A stretch of DNA of 64,000 bases from Acidimicrobiia bacterium (GTDB taxonomy: Bacteria; Actinomycetota; Acidimicrobiia; Spongiisociales; UBA11373). Position 1 is the stretch's first letter, and every line of letters begins with the position of its first letter. Below the pieces are notes generated by a model. That model was not told where the DNA came from. It ran no database searches and was given only the letters and a program-made list of their open reading frames with translations. Made by a program: the position numbers and the translations under genes. This document shows positions 53,925 through 61,967 of the stretch, piece by piece. The DNA is taken from assembly GCA_029263095.1 (NCBI GenBank), contig JAJCYA010000002.1, forward strand, positions 115,204-179,203, given 5' to 3'.

Positions 53925-54170
53925 TCAGCCTCCGAGCTTCTCCATGACCACGTCGACGGCTTGACCGACCGTACCAATGGCCTCGGCCTCTTCGTCGGGA
54001 ATGGCCACGCCGAAGTTGTCTTCGAGCGCCATGAGCAACTCGACAACACCCAGCGAGTCCACCTCGAGATCCTCTTCGAACGTGGCGCTCATCGTGATCT
54101 TGTCACGATCCAGGCCGAGCTCGTCCACGAGCAACTCGGTCATCTTGGCTTCTACTTCGGCCCTATCCAT
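53925..54170 (-). CDS. acpP: Acyl carrier protein
   Basis: An 81-residue acidic helical protein. The phosphopantetheine serine lies in the DSL motif (EVDSLGVVELLMALE, near residue 39). The sequence resembles fatty-acid ACPs, and the gene sits between fabG and fabF as in many bacteria. AGGAG lies seven bases before the ATG. Confidence 0.96.
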   Translation of the reverse strand: MDRAEVEAKMTELLVDELGLDRDKITMSATFEEDLEVDSLGVVELLMALEDNFGVAIPDEEAEAIGTVGQAVDVVMEKLGG

Positions 54171-54210
54171 TGAATGGCTCCTGTTTCGATCGTTTCTTCT
54201 TGGTTGAGGA

Positions 54211-54954
54211 TCAGAATGCGAGGCCGCCGTCCACGACCAGCACCTGACCGGTCACGTATCCGGCGGCTTCCGACGCAAGATAACCGACCGCCGACGCCAC
54301 CTCCTCGGGAGTGCCGAATCGACCAACGGCGATCGCCGGCAACGCAGACTCGCGGACGGCCTCCCCCAATTGGTCGGTCATGTCGGTCTCGATGAAGCCG
54401 GGGGCAACCGCATTGGCGGTGATGCCTCTCGACCCCACTTCTTTGGCCACGGACTTGGTGAGTCCCACCAGGCCGGCCTTCGCCGCTGCGTAATTGGCCT
54501 GCCCCGGGTTGCCGGACAAGCCTGAAACCGATGTGATGTTGATGATGCGTCCCCATCGTGCCTTGAGCATTCCGCGCAGGACCGCCCGGGAGCACAAGTA
54601 GGCAGAGCTGAGGTTGGTTTGGATCACGCGGTCCCACGCACCCGGCTTCATCCGGAGCAGGAGATCGTCATCGGTGATGCCTGCATTGTTGACAAGGATG
54701 GAGATCGAACCCAGCGTCTCACCGATCTCATCCACCATCTCGGTGACTGCATCGGCGTCACCCACGTCGGCCGCTACGGCCGTCGCCCGGCCCCCTCCGG
54801 CTGAGATGGTTGCTACGACTTCGTCGGCGGCATCGCTGCGGGATCTGTAATTCACCGCAACCGGGTGCCCCGCGGCGGCGAGATGCAGCGCAATGGCCCT
54901 TCCGATGCCCCGCGATGCTCCGGTGACGAGAGCGACCCGATCCAGCATCGTCAC
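54211..54954 (-). CDS. fabG: 3-oxoacyl-ACP reductase
   Basis: A 247-residue SDR enzyme reducing 3-oxoacyl-ACP with NADPH. The cofactor loop is LVTGASRGIGRAIA, NNAG is in ILVNNAGITDDDLLLRM, the catalytic Ser is in NITSVSGLSGNPGQ and the YxxxK is YAAAK. The C-terminal TGQVLVVDGGLAF is typical. GTG 54954 overlaps the fabH stop (GTGA); ATG 54948 is the alternative. Confidence 0.96.
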   Translation of the reverse strand: MTMLDRVALVTGASRGIGRAIALHLAAAGHPVAVNYRSRSDAADEVVATISAGGGRATAVAADVGDADAVTEMVDEIGETLGSISILVNNAGITDDDLLLRMKPGAWDRVIQTNLSSAYLCSRAVLRGMLKARWGRIINITSVSGLSGNPGQANYAAAKAGLVGLTKSVAKEVGSRGITANAVAPGFIETDMTDQLGEAVRESALPAIAVGRFGTPEEVASAVGYLASEAAGYVTGQVLVVDGGLAF

Positions 54955-56027
54955 ACGCCCGTCCCGTGGATCGCGATATTTCCGGCCAACAGCTCGAGCG
55001 CCGTCTTGTCGTTGGGCGGTAGCTCGGCATCAGAAACCGCGAGCGCCTCGACGCGAGCACCCCACCGATAGGCTCCCGCCGCCCAGGTGAAGCCTGCACC
55101 GAACGCCGCGAAGACGATCACCGAGCCGGGCTGAATCTTCCCGTCTTCGAGTGCCTCGACGATGGCGATCGGGATCGTTGCGGCCGAGGTATTGCCGTAC
55201 GAAGCGATGTTGATGTAGACCTTCTCGGGAGGCAGATTCAACCGTCGCGCCGTCGCATCGATAATCCGGACATTTGCCTGGTGCGGGATGAGCAGATCGA
55301 CATCCTCGAGATCGAGACCTGCGGATTCCAGCACGCGTCCGGAGGCATCACCCATTGACTTCACTGCCCGCCGGAACACTTCCTGACCCTCCATGAGGAA
55401 GGTGGGGAGTTCGGTGCGGTCGGCACTGCCCTCGGTCCCCGATGCAGGCACACACAGCAGATCGCCCGCGGTCCCGTCGGAACCGATCTCGAACGCCAAC
55501 AGCCCGCGGTCCGGTTGGTCGTCGGCAGCCTGGACGATCACGGCACCCGCTCCATCGCCGAACAACACGCTGGTGGATCGGTTGGAGAAATCCAACCAGT
55601 GGGAAAGCTTCTCTGCCCCCACGATGAGCACGGTGTGCATCGCTCCCGTCTTGATCATCTGATCGGCGGTACTGAGAGCAAAAAGAAAGCCGGAACAAGC
55701 TGCATTCAGATCCATTCCGGCGGCGTTACTCGCTCCGATCTTGGCCTGAACGATGGTCGAAGCCGACGGCACGAGGCGATCCGGGCTACAGGTCGCCACC
55801 AGGATCAGATCGAGGTCTTCGGCAGCCACTCCCGCCGCAGCCATCGCTCGTTCTGCGGCGATTGCCGAGAGATCGCTCATCTCGACGTGTGAGATCCGAC
55901 GCTCCTTGATCCCCGTTCGGGTCGTGATCCAATCGTCACTGGTATCGGTGACGGTCTCCAGATCGCTATTGCTGAGCACCGCAGGGGGAACGCACTTGCC
56001 CCAACCGGTGATGATCCCGTTTCGCAC
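54951..56027 (-). CDS. fabH: 3-oxoacyl-ACP synthase III
   Basis: A 358-residue initiating condensing enzyme, using acetyl-CoA or branched acyl-CoA with malonyl-ACP. The Cys-His-Asn triad is visible in DLNAACSGFLFAL, LIPHQANVRII and ASYGNTSAATIPIA. The C-terminus is about 25 residues longer than E. coli FabH. The start is GTG 56027 with GGAGG five bases upstream; the frame is open upstream into fabD but not conserved. Confidence 0.95.
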   Translation of the reverse strand: MRNGIITGWGKCVPPAVLSNSDLETVTDTSDDWITTRTGIKERRISHVEMSDLSAIAAERAMAAAGVAAEDLDLILVATCSPDRLVPSASTIVQAKIGASNAAGMDLNAACSGFLFALSTADQMIKTGAMHTVLIVGAEKLSHWLDFSNRSTSVLFGDGAGAVIVQAADDQPDRGLLAFEIGSDGTAGDLLCVPASGTEGSADRTELPTFLMEGQEVFRRAVKSMGDASGRVLESAGLDLEDVDLLIPHQANVRIIDATARRLNLPPEKVYINIASYGNTSAATIPIAIVEALEDGKIQPGSVIVFAAFGAGFTWAAGAYRWGARVEALAVSDAELPPNDKTALELLAGNIAIHGTGV

Positions 56028-56077
56028 CTGCGCCTCCTCTCTGTGCCCCTTCTTGGGCGATCTTGCGCCGAGCCCCC

Positions 56078-57007
56078 TCAGGCTGCGGAGAGTATCTCCA
56101 CCGCGATGTCGACGTCTCCGAGTGAAGATACGACGACGGGCTCTGTTCCCTCTACCGACCTCTTGGCGAGGCCGGCGGTTACATTCCCGGGACCGACGTG
56201 CACGAAGGTTTCGATACCAACGCCAGCCATCGCCCGCAGCGACTCCGAGAATAGGACTGGGCTGGTCAGCTGCGCCACGAGCGCAGCACCGATATCCCCG
56301 GTGTGTGCCGCGGCCGTGACGTTCGCCCACACTGGGAACGTCGGCGGAGAAAAGTCCGTGTCGGCAATAACGGATTCAAACGCAACGGCGGCCGGCTCCA
56401 TGTACGGCGAATGAAAGGCCCCGGCGACCTTGAGAGAAACGGCCCGCCTCACACCTAGATCGCGGGCGTTGGCAACTACCCACTCGATGTCCGCTGCTCC
56501 CCCGGCCACCACGATCTGTCCCGGGGCGTTGATGTTCGCCACCCAAAGGCGACCACCCCCGCCGCGTCGTCTTGCCGCGAGATCCTCGACTCCACCCACA
56601 TCCGCCCCGATCAGCGCCGCCATTCCGCTGGACTCGATATCGGCGGCTGCGGCCATTGCCTTTCCCCTATCCGCCACCAGGGCTAGACCATCCAGGAAGC
56701 CGAGCGAGCCTGCCGCCGTCAGAGCCGTGTACTCCCCCAACGAATGTCCTGCAGCCCCCGACGGCGACTCCGACAGCCGGTCCTCCATCTCGGCCCAGAG
56801 GGCGTAGGCCGTCGCATAGAGCGCGGGCTGGGCATGCTCGGTGCGCGTCAAGGCATCCTCAGGCCCGTCAAGACACATGCTCCGCAACGACCATCCGAGT
56901 ATCTCGTCGGCGGCATCACCGAGGAGGTCGAGTCGCGCATCGAACAACTCGGCCCCCATGCCGACGAACTGACTCCCCTGGCCTGGGAACAAGGCGGCAT
57001 ACGACAT
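56078..57007 (-). CDS. fabD: Malonyl-CoA:ACP transacylase
   Basis: A 309-residue acyltransferase loading malonyl onto ACP. FPGQGSQFVGMG near the N-terminus, the catalytic serine in AGHSLGEYTAL and the catalytic His in GAFHSPYM are all present; the late VHVGPGNV motif supports FabD. ATG 57007 is taken because GGAGAGGAA lies directly before it; ATG 57019 is in frame upstream. It is the first gene of the fab unit and is divergent from glgP. Confidence 0.95.
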   Translation of the reverse strand: MSYAALFPGQGSQFVGMGAELFDARLDLLGDAADEILGWSLRSMCLDGPEDALTRTEHAQPALYATAYALWAEMEDRLSESPSGAAGHSLGEYTALTAAGSLGFLDGLALVADRGKAMAAAADIESSGMAALIGADVGGVEDLAARRRGGGGRLWVANINAPGQIVVAGGAADIEWVVANARDLGVRRAVSLKVAGAFHSPYMEPAAVAFESVIADTDFSPPTFPVWANVTAAAHTGDIGAALVAQLTSPVLFSESLRAMAGVGIETFVHVGPGNVTAGLAKRSVEGTEPVVVSSLGDVDIAVEILSAA

Positions 57008-57094
57008 TTCCTCTCCCATCTTGAGTCAGGTTGAGCTGGAAGTCTACGAGCGGCACGCGCCTCTCCCGGTCACGGTCTAACCTGCTCGCCGCCT

Positions 57095-59203
57095 ATGAAA
57101 CCCCACCGCTCATTGATTCCAGCGATCCCTACAGGCCCCGGCACCGAGATCCCAATCCCCCGTCGGTTCGCCCGACTGGTCGATTTGGCGTACAACATGT
57201 GGTGGAGCTGGGATCCTGGTGCCCGCGATCTGTGGCAACGCATCTCTCCCTCCGACTGGGCCGTCTCACCGAACCCCCTCACAGTTCTTCAGACCGTCAC
57301 CCCTGAGGCGTGGGAAGGCCTCGCAGCCAGCAAAGCGTTCCGAGCGTCGTACGAGGACGTGATCAGTCGCTTCGATTCGTATCTGAGCAGCTCGACCTGG
57401 TTCGACTCCGAGCTCCCCGATTCCCTTGCTGGCGGCGTCGCCTACCTCTCAGCCGAGTTCGGGATTCACGAGACTCTCCCCTTCTACTCGGGAGGCCTCG
57501 GCGTTCTCGCCGGCGATCACCTCAAGGCTGCATCAGATCTCGGAGTTCCGTTGGTCGGAGTTGGCCTGCTGTACCGCCGCGGCTATTTCGGTCAGGCGAT
57601 CGATCCCGACGGTCATCAGCAGCACCAATACCGACCGATCGAAGTGACCCGCCGAGCCTTGCGCCGGGTGCTCGCAGAGTCGGGACGGCCGCTCACCGTT
57701 GAGGTCGACCTCCCGGGCAGACGCGTCGAAGTCGGAGTGTGGCGAATCGATGTCGGCCGAACGCCGCTGCTGCTGCTCGACACAGATCTGCCGTCCAACG
57801 ATCCCGCAGATCGGCCCATCAGCCACATCCTGTACGTGCGAGGACGCGAGATGAGATTGTGCCAGGAGATCGTGTTGGGGGTGGGCGCCGTGCGCGCCCT
57901 ACATGCGCTCGGAATCGACCCCACGACGTGGCATGTAAACGAGGGACACGCTGCCATTTCGCTCCTCGAACGCACGGCCATTCGTATCGAAGCCGGCGAT
58001 CCTCTCGACACCGCCAAGAAGAACGTCGCAGATCGATCCGTGTTCACTCTCCATACGCCGGTTCCTGCGGGGAACGAAGTGTTCGACCTCGATCTTGCTC
58101 TTCACTACCTCAGCGGATCATTTCCTGGGATCGACGACGGATCAATCATCGAACTGTCCGGCTCGGGGAGGGAGCGCATCTTCGACCTCGGCGCCCTCGC
58201 CATCCGGCTCACGCGGAGCACGAACGGCGTGTCGCGCAGGCACGGCGAGGTGGTAACCCACCACTGGGAGCGGATCATCGGGGGCCCGGCGACATCGGTG
58301 ACGAACGGCATCCACCTGCCTACCTGGGTAGGTCGTAGCGTCTCTCGCCGCTACGAGAGCGTGCTCGGAAGAGACTGGGCGTCGGAGACACTCGACCCTG
58401 GGCGGTGGGCCGAGGCGGTGCAGTCCATCCCCGATGCAGAGCTGTGGGACGCTCACACGGCTCAGAAGGACCTACTGTTGCGGGACCTCCGTACTCGACT
58501 CAGAGATCAGCGCGCCCGTCATGGATCGGCCCCTAGCGAACTCCGGAAGGCGACCAAGCTTCTCCCATCAAATCGCCTCACCATCGTGTTTGCGCGGCGG
58601 TTCGCGGTGTACAAGCGTGCCGGTCTTCTCCTAACCGACCTCGGACGTCTGGAGTGGATCCTTACCAACCCTGACCGGCCGGTCCAGCTCGTCTTTGCCG
58701 GCAAGGCGCATCCCGCCGACGCTGGCGGAAAGGACATCATTCGCCGCGTCTGGGACATGGCGAACAGCCCCCAATTCGAGGGTCATGTGTTCATTGTCGA
58801 GGACTACGACATCGGCTTGGGCCGCCACCTCGTCGGTGGAGCCGATGTCTGGTTGAACACGCCTCGACCTCCCATGGAAGCATCCGGAACCTCGGGAATG
58901 AAGGCCTCAGCCAATGGTGGGCTCAACCTCTCCATCGCCGATGGCTGGTGGCTCGAGGGTGCCAACGATCGCAACGGATGGAGCTTCGGAGCCGAGCAGA
59001 ACACCGACGAGGCCGATGCCCACAACCTGTACGACCTCATCGAGACCGAGGTCGCGCCCGCCTTCTACGAGCGCGATGAGGCGGGCTTGCCAAGGCGATG
59101 GATAGCGATGATGCGTGAAGCCATGGTGGCGATTCCACCTGCGTTCGCGGCCCGCCGTATGGTCAGCGAGTACACGCAGCGCCTCTACCTTCCTGCCGAG
59201 TAG
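57095..59203 (+). CDS. glgP: Alpha-glucan (glycogen) phosphorylase family protein
   Basis: A 702-residue GT35 phosphorylase that releases glucose-1-phosphate from alpha-glucans. It is the shorter bacterial/archaeal form with an N-terminal DUF3417-type region (RRFARLVDLAYNMWWSWDPGAR). The catalytic domain has SAEFGIHETLPFYSGGLGVLAGDH, NEGHAA, and the PLP lysine in EASGTSGMKASANGGLN. It is monocistronic, with fabD divergent. It implies glycogen or maltodextrin storage, although no glycogen synthase lies in the window. Confidence 0.93.
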   Translation: MKPHRSLIPAIPTGPGTEIPIPRRFARLVDLAYNMWWSWDPGARDLWQRISPSDWAVSPNPLTVLQTVTPEAWEGLAASKAFRASYEDVISRFDSYLSSSTWFDSELPDSLAGGVAYLSAEFGIHETLPFYSGGLGVLAGDHLKAASDLGVPLVGVGLLYRRGYFGQAIDPDGHQQHQYRPIEVTRRALRRVLAESGRPLTVEVDLPGRRVEVGVWRIDVGRTPLLLLDTDLPSNDPADRPISHILYVRGREMRLCQEIVLGVGAVRALHALGIDPTTWHVNEGHAAISLLERTAIRIEAGDPLDTAKKNVADRSVFTLHTPVPAGNEVFDLDLALHYLSGSFPGIDDGSIIELSGSGRERIFDLGALAIRLTRSTNGVSRRHGEVVTHHWERIIGGPATSVTNGIHLPTWVGRSVSRRYESVLGRDWASETLDPGRWAEAVQSIPDAELWDAHTAQKDLLLRDLRTRLRDQRARHGSAPSELRKATKLLPSNRLTIVFARRFAVYKRAGLLLTDLGRLEWILTNPDRPVQLVFAGKAHPADAGGKDIIRRVWDMANSPQFEGHVFIVEDYDIGLGRHLVGGADVWLNTPRPPMEASGTSGMKASANGGLNLSIADGWWLEGANDRNGWSFGAEQNTDEADAHNLYDLIETEVAPAFYERDEAGLPRRWIAMMREAMVAIPPAFAARRMVSEYTQRLYLPAE

Positions 59204-59233
59204 TCGGTCCCGCTCGTCGGAGTGGTGAGCGGA

Positions 59234-59920
59234 TCAGCTCGACCAACGTCCGGCATGCTTGACCTCGAGACCGCCAAGCGCAACGAGCGCCCGCACCTCC
59301 AGACGAGGCGCCCCCGAACCGATGGCGGAGCGATCGGTGGTGTCATCCCAGCCGCCGAGCACGGGGATTCCTCTCACCTCGACCAACCAGCCACGCGGCA
59401 CGAGCACGGTGACACTGCCCAGTACCGCAGTTGCATCGACGACTGCTCCGGTGGCCACAGGCGTGGCTTCGCTCAGATCCAGTGTCACGCCGCCGAGCAC
59501 AGCGGTCAGCGAGGCGTGACGAAAGTGACCCGACCGGGTCGCCACGCGGGACGCCGACAACACGGCAAGGCCGTCGACGCTATCGATGTCGGGCATTCGC
59601 CGCACCGAGCGACGACCCCACCCCAACACCAGCCACAACCCGGCGCCGATCAGAGCAACCGGCCACACCATGTCCCAGGCATCGGCACCAAACACGTCCG
59701 TGGTGATCGCCAGCAGAATCCCTCCGGCGATCATCAGCACCGCGGATCCAAGCGTGAATCTCCGCCGATCGAGTGCATGGAACAGACCCAAGCCCGCGAC
59801 GGCGAGCGGCCACCAGGAACCGAGCGTTTCTCCGGCACGGAGAACCTCATTCGCGTCGAGCACGAACACGACGCCGATACTCACCAGAACGGCACCGACG
59901 AAGACCCGGCCGGCGTTCAC
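59234..59920 (-). CDS. LiaF-like membrane protein
   Basis: A 228-residue protein with four N-terminal helices (LiaI/LiaF-like DUF5668 region, about 1-105) and a C-terminal beta-rich cytoplasmic domain with repeated GGVTLDLSEA, LGSVTVLVPRGW and ALGGLEVK motifs. This is the LiaF/YvqF architecture, which in Bacillus represses an envelope-stress two-component system. No LiaRS pair is adjacent. The start is GTG 59920, overlapping the YkvA gene stop (GTGA). Confidence 0.78.
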   Translation of the reverse strand: MNAGRVFVGAVLVSIGVVFVLDANEVLRAGETLGSWWPLAVAGLGLFHALDRRRFTLGSAVLMIAGGILLAITTDVFGADAWDMVWPVALIGAGLWLVLGWGRRSVRRMPDIDSVDGLAVLSASRVATRSGHFRHASLTAVLGGVTLDLSEATPVATGAVVDATAVLGSVTVLVPRGWLVEVRGIPVLGGWDDTTDRSAIGSGAPRLEVRALVALGGLEVKHAGRWSS

Positions 59921-60276
59921 GAATCTCTCCGGAGAAGCCGGCGGAGGGGCTTGGGGACAAAGCTGTTGAGCGTCTCAACAATCCCGAGCAGACCTTCGAG
60001 GCTCTCGTCGGAGGCATCCCAGTGCTCTCGGATGATCTCCTCACCGGCCTCGTCGAACAGCGCCTGAAGGGCCGCCGCTCCAATCACGAGGTCGTCGATG
60101 CGCCCGATGATCGGAAAGCGATCGGGGATGAAGTCGAACGGCAACACCGCGTAGCCGAGAGCAGCCACCACGCCAGCACGCTTTCGATCATCAATGCGCT
60201 CATCGCGCAGAAGGCGGTACACCAATTGCATTGTCGCCGGGACCGCCCGTAGTGCCGCCAGGATTGCTTCCTTCAC
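59917..60276 (-). CDS. YkvA family (DUF1232) protein
   Basis: A 119-residue protein whose centre, GYAVLPFDFIPDRFPIIGRIDDL, is the signature of YkvA/DUF1232 proteins. One weakly hydrophobic segment suggests membrane association. The family's function is unknown. The GTG start overlaps the ROK gene stop (GTGA), so ROK kinase, YkvA and LiaF-like genes form one tightly coupled unit. Confidence 0.88.
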   Translation of the reverse strand: MKEAILAALRAVPATMQLVYRLLRDERIDDRKRAGVVAALGYAVLPFDFIPDRFPIIGRIDDLVIGAAALQALFDEAGEEIIREHWDASDESLEGLLGIVETLNSFVPKPLRRLLRRDS

Positions 60277-61154
60277 TGCATGATCTCCTTCACTGCCATG
60301 GCCGCGCCGACCAACCCTGCGGCCGGTCCGTATCCGGCCGGCAAGATCGGCGGGACACCAGCCACAGCGAGGCCACCCCCGCGGGCCCCAAGATATCGGT
60401 TCGCAGGGCCGAGGAGCGCATCACCAGCCGTGGCGGCACCACCCCCCACCACGATGACGTCTGGATCCAACATGGCAATCAGATTGCCGAGCCCGATGCC
60501 TAACCATTCACCTGCGGCCTCGAGGCGGTCCCGTGCGGACTCATTGCCTGCCGCGGCCGCCCTCACCAGATCTGCCGCTCCGGCGTCCGGTCCCACAAGG
60601 CGCTCGGCATCCGAGTCCAACACCCGTCCCGACACCAGTGCCTCCCAGCACCCGTCCAGACCGCAGGCGCAACGGGGACCGGCAGCAAGGCGCATGTGCC
60701 CCACCTCGCCGAGGCCACCTCGGCCCCGTTCAATTCGGCCATCTACGACGAGTCCTGCCCCGATCCCGGTGCCGATCGTGATCATAAGGACAGTCCTGAA
60801 TCCGACGCCTGCGCCACCCCCGGCTTCGCCGAAAGCGGCGAGGTTGGCGTCGTTATCGACAAGCACCGGGACTCCGAAACGCGCCACGAGAGCCTCACGA
60901 AGCTCGACATTGCGTCCGGACGCGTGCGGCATCCAAACGACGGTGCCGGTGCCCGCATCGACGAGTCCGGCGCATCCGATTCCGATGGCATCGGCCGATC
61001 CGAATTGCGCGATCGGTTCGAGGATGGATGCCGGAATCTCCCGAATGTCCTGCGGAGTGGGAAGTGAGACGATCGCCTTGGGAGATGCCGGCTTGTCTCC
61101 TTGTACCCGAGCAATACGGATCGAAGCACCGCCGATGTCCACTGCGATGGTCAT
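60273..61154 (-). CDS. ROK family sugar kinase (probable glucokinase)
   Basis: A 293-residue ROK kinase. The N-terminal phosphate loop is AVDIGGASIRIARV, a catalytic Asp lies in VLVDNDANLAAFGE, the second phosphate loop is TIGTGIGAGLV, and the zinc motif GEVGHMRL...CACGLDGCWEAL is complete. Glucokinase is the most common activity, which would link to the neighbouring glycogen phosphorylase gene, but other hexoses are possible. No helix-turn-helix is present, so it is a kinase and not a ROK repressor. ATG 61154 follows GGGGAG. Confidence 0.87.
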   Translation of the reverse strand: MTIAVDIGGASIRIARVQGDKPASPKAIVSLPTPQDIREIPASILEPIAQFGSADAIGIGCAGLVDAGTGTVVWMPHASGRNVELREALVARFGVPVLVDNDANLAAFGEAGGGAGVGFRTVLMITIGTGIGAGLVVDGRIERGRGGLGEVGHMRLAAGPRCACGLDGCWEALVSGRVLDSDAERLVGPDAGAADLVRAAAAGNESARDRLEAAGEWLGIGLGNLIAMLDPDVIVVGGGAATAGDALLGPANRYLGARGGGLAVAGVPPILPAGYGPAAGLVGAAMAVKEIMQ

Positions 61155-61244
61155 GAGTCTGCTCCCCGGTACCCCACCACCGTAGGGGCAGCATGCACAA
61201 TCTCGATCTCAGAGGCGGGTGATGCGGAAATCTAAGTGGTGTTC

Positions 61245-61296
61245 TGTCAGATTATGATGTAGTATCTATGTCAGTACCACCCACTAACACAGGAGG
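61245..61296 (+). promoter_or_regulatory. hsp20 promoter region with repeated TGTCAG
   Basis: An unusually AT-rich patch precedes hsp20. TATGAT (61253-61258) resembles a -10 box, and TGTCAG occurs twice (61245-61250 and 61269-61274), 24 bp apart. AGGAGG (61291-61296) is the ribosome site. No HspR-type or CIRCE element is seen. Confidence 0.35.
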
Positions 61297-61304
61297 ACCA
61301 CCAA

Positions 61305-61715
61305 ATGGATCTGGTCCGATTCGATCCCTTCTCCATGTTCCGCGAATTCGAGTGCCGTCCGGATCGCTCCGCGACGGCCAGGGCCTGGGCGCCCCGGGTC
61401 GACGTGATCGACCGTGAGGAGTCCATCCTCATTCGAGTCGATGTGGCCGGCATCGAGCCCGCCGACATTGATCTTTCGCTGGAGGATCACACACTGACGA
61501 TCAGCGGGTCTCGCACGCTCGATGAGACCACCGAAGACACCAAGTACCACCGTCGGGAGATCTTCTCAGGCGAGTTCAAGCGCACTCTCATACTGCCCGA
61601 GGGTCTCGACGCCGACGGGATCGCCGCTTCCGCAGACAATGGTCTGCTCGAGGTGGTAGTTCCCCGCAAGCCCGAGGTGCTTCCCCGCAAGGTGAAGATC
61701 GACGTCGCCGGCTGA
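61305..61715 (+). CDS. Small heat-shock protein, Hsp20 family
   Basis: A 136-residue alpha-crystallin chaperone. The crystallin domain spans about 28-120: WAPRVDVIDREESILIRVDV at its start, then EDHTLTISGSR, the EIFSGEFKRTLILPEG segment, and DNGLLEVVVPRK near the end. Both tails are short, and the IxI-type motif is weak (VKIDV). ATG 61305 is eight bases after AGGAGG. It is followed by a strong terminator and faces the ArsA operon, whose ATPase carries an Hsp20-like tail. Confidence 0.94.
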   Translation: MDLVRFDPFSMFREFECRPDRSATARAWAPRVDVIDREESILIRVDVAGIEPADIDLSLEDHTLTISGSRTLDETTEDTKYHRREIFSGEFKRTLILPEGLDADGIAASADNGLLEVVVPRKPEVLPRKVKIDVAG

Positions 61716-61735
61716 TCAACTCGTCCCCAAATCTG

Positions 61736-61773
61736 ACCGGAGGTCCGTATCGATGCGGGCCTCCGGTTTGTTT
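61736..61773 (+). terminator. Intrinsic terminator after hsp20
   Basis: A 12-pair stem (61736-61747 with 61756-61767, one T-G wobble) with an eight-base loop is followed by a T-rich TTGTTTGG segment. It is the clearest rho-independent terminator in the window. Confidence 0.85.
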
Positions 61774-61796
61774 GGCGTAGGTCACCGCCGGTAGGG

Positions 61797-61967
61797 CTAC
61801 TCGACTTCGACCCGCTCTGGCCCCTGGTCGCCCTCGGAATCCTCGTCGTATCCAAGCTCCTCGAGGAAGGCGCTGATCCCCTCGACCACCTCGATGGCAG
61901 CCTTCATCAGGTGAACGGCCGCCCTCTGAAGCCCCCGACGTGCCGCCTCGCCCAGATCGTCACTCAT
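61797..61967 (-). CDS. Small acidic protein overlapping arsA (56 aa)
   Basis: A 56-residue gene easily missed by length filters. ATG 61967 overlaps the arsA stop by eight bases, so it is co-translated with it. The protein starts MSDDLGEAARRGLQRAA, continues as an amphipathic helix (VHLMKAAIEVVEGISAFLEEL) and ends very acidic (YDEDSEGDQGPERVEVE). Third codon positions are strongly G/C, like neighbouring genes, which supports coding. No recognised family. Its tight link to ArsA suggests a small partner of the ATPase; that is inference. Confidence 0.72.
   Translation of the reverse strand: MSDDLGEAARRGLQRAAVHLMKAAIEVVEGISAFLEELGYDEDSEGDQGPERVEVE

Noticed and set aside
52651..53964. 437-codon plus-strand frame opposite fabF
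   Set aside because: FabF is complete with its Cys-His-His triad; the opposite frame is a shadow.
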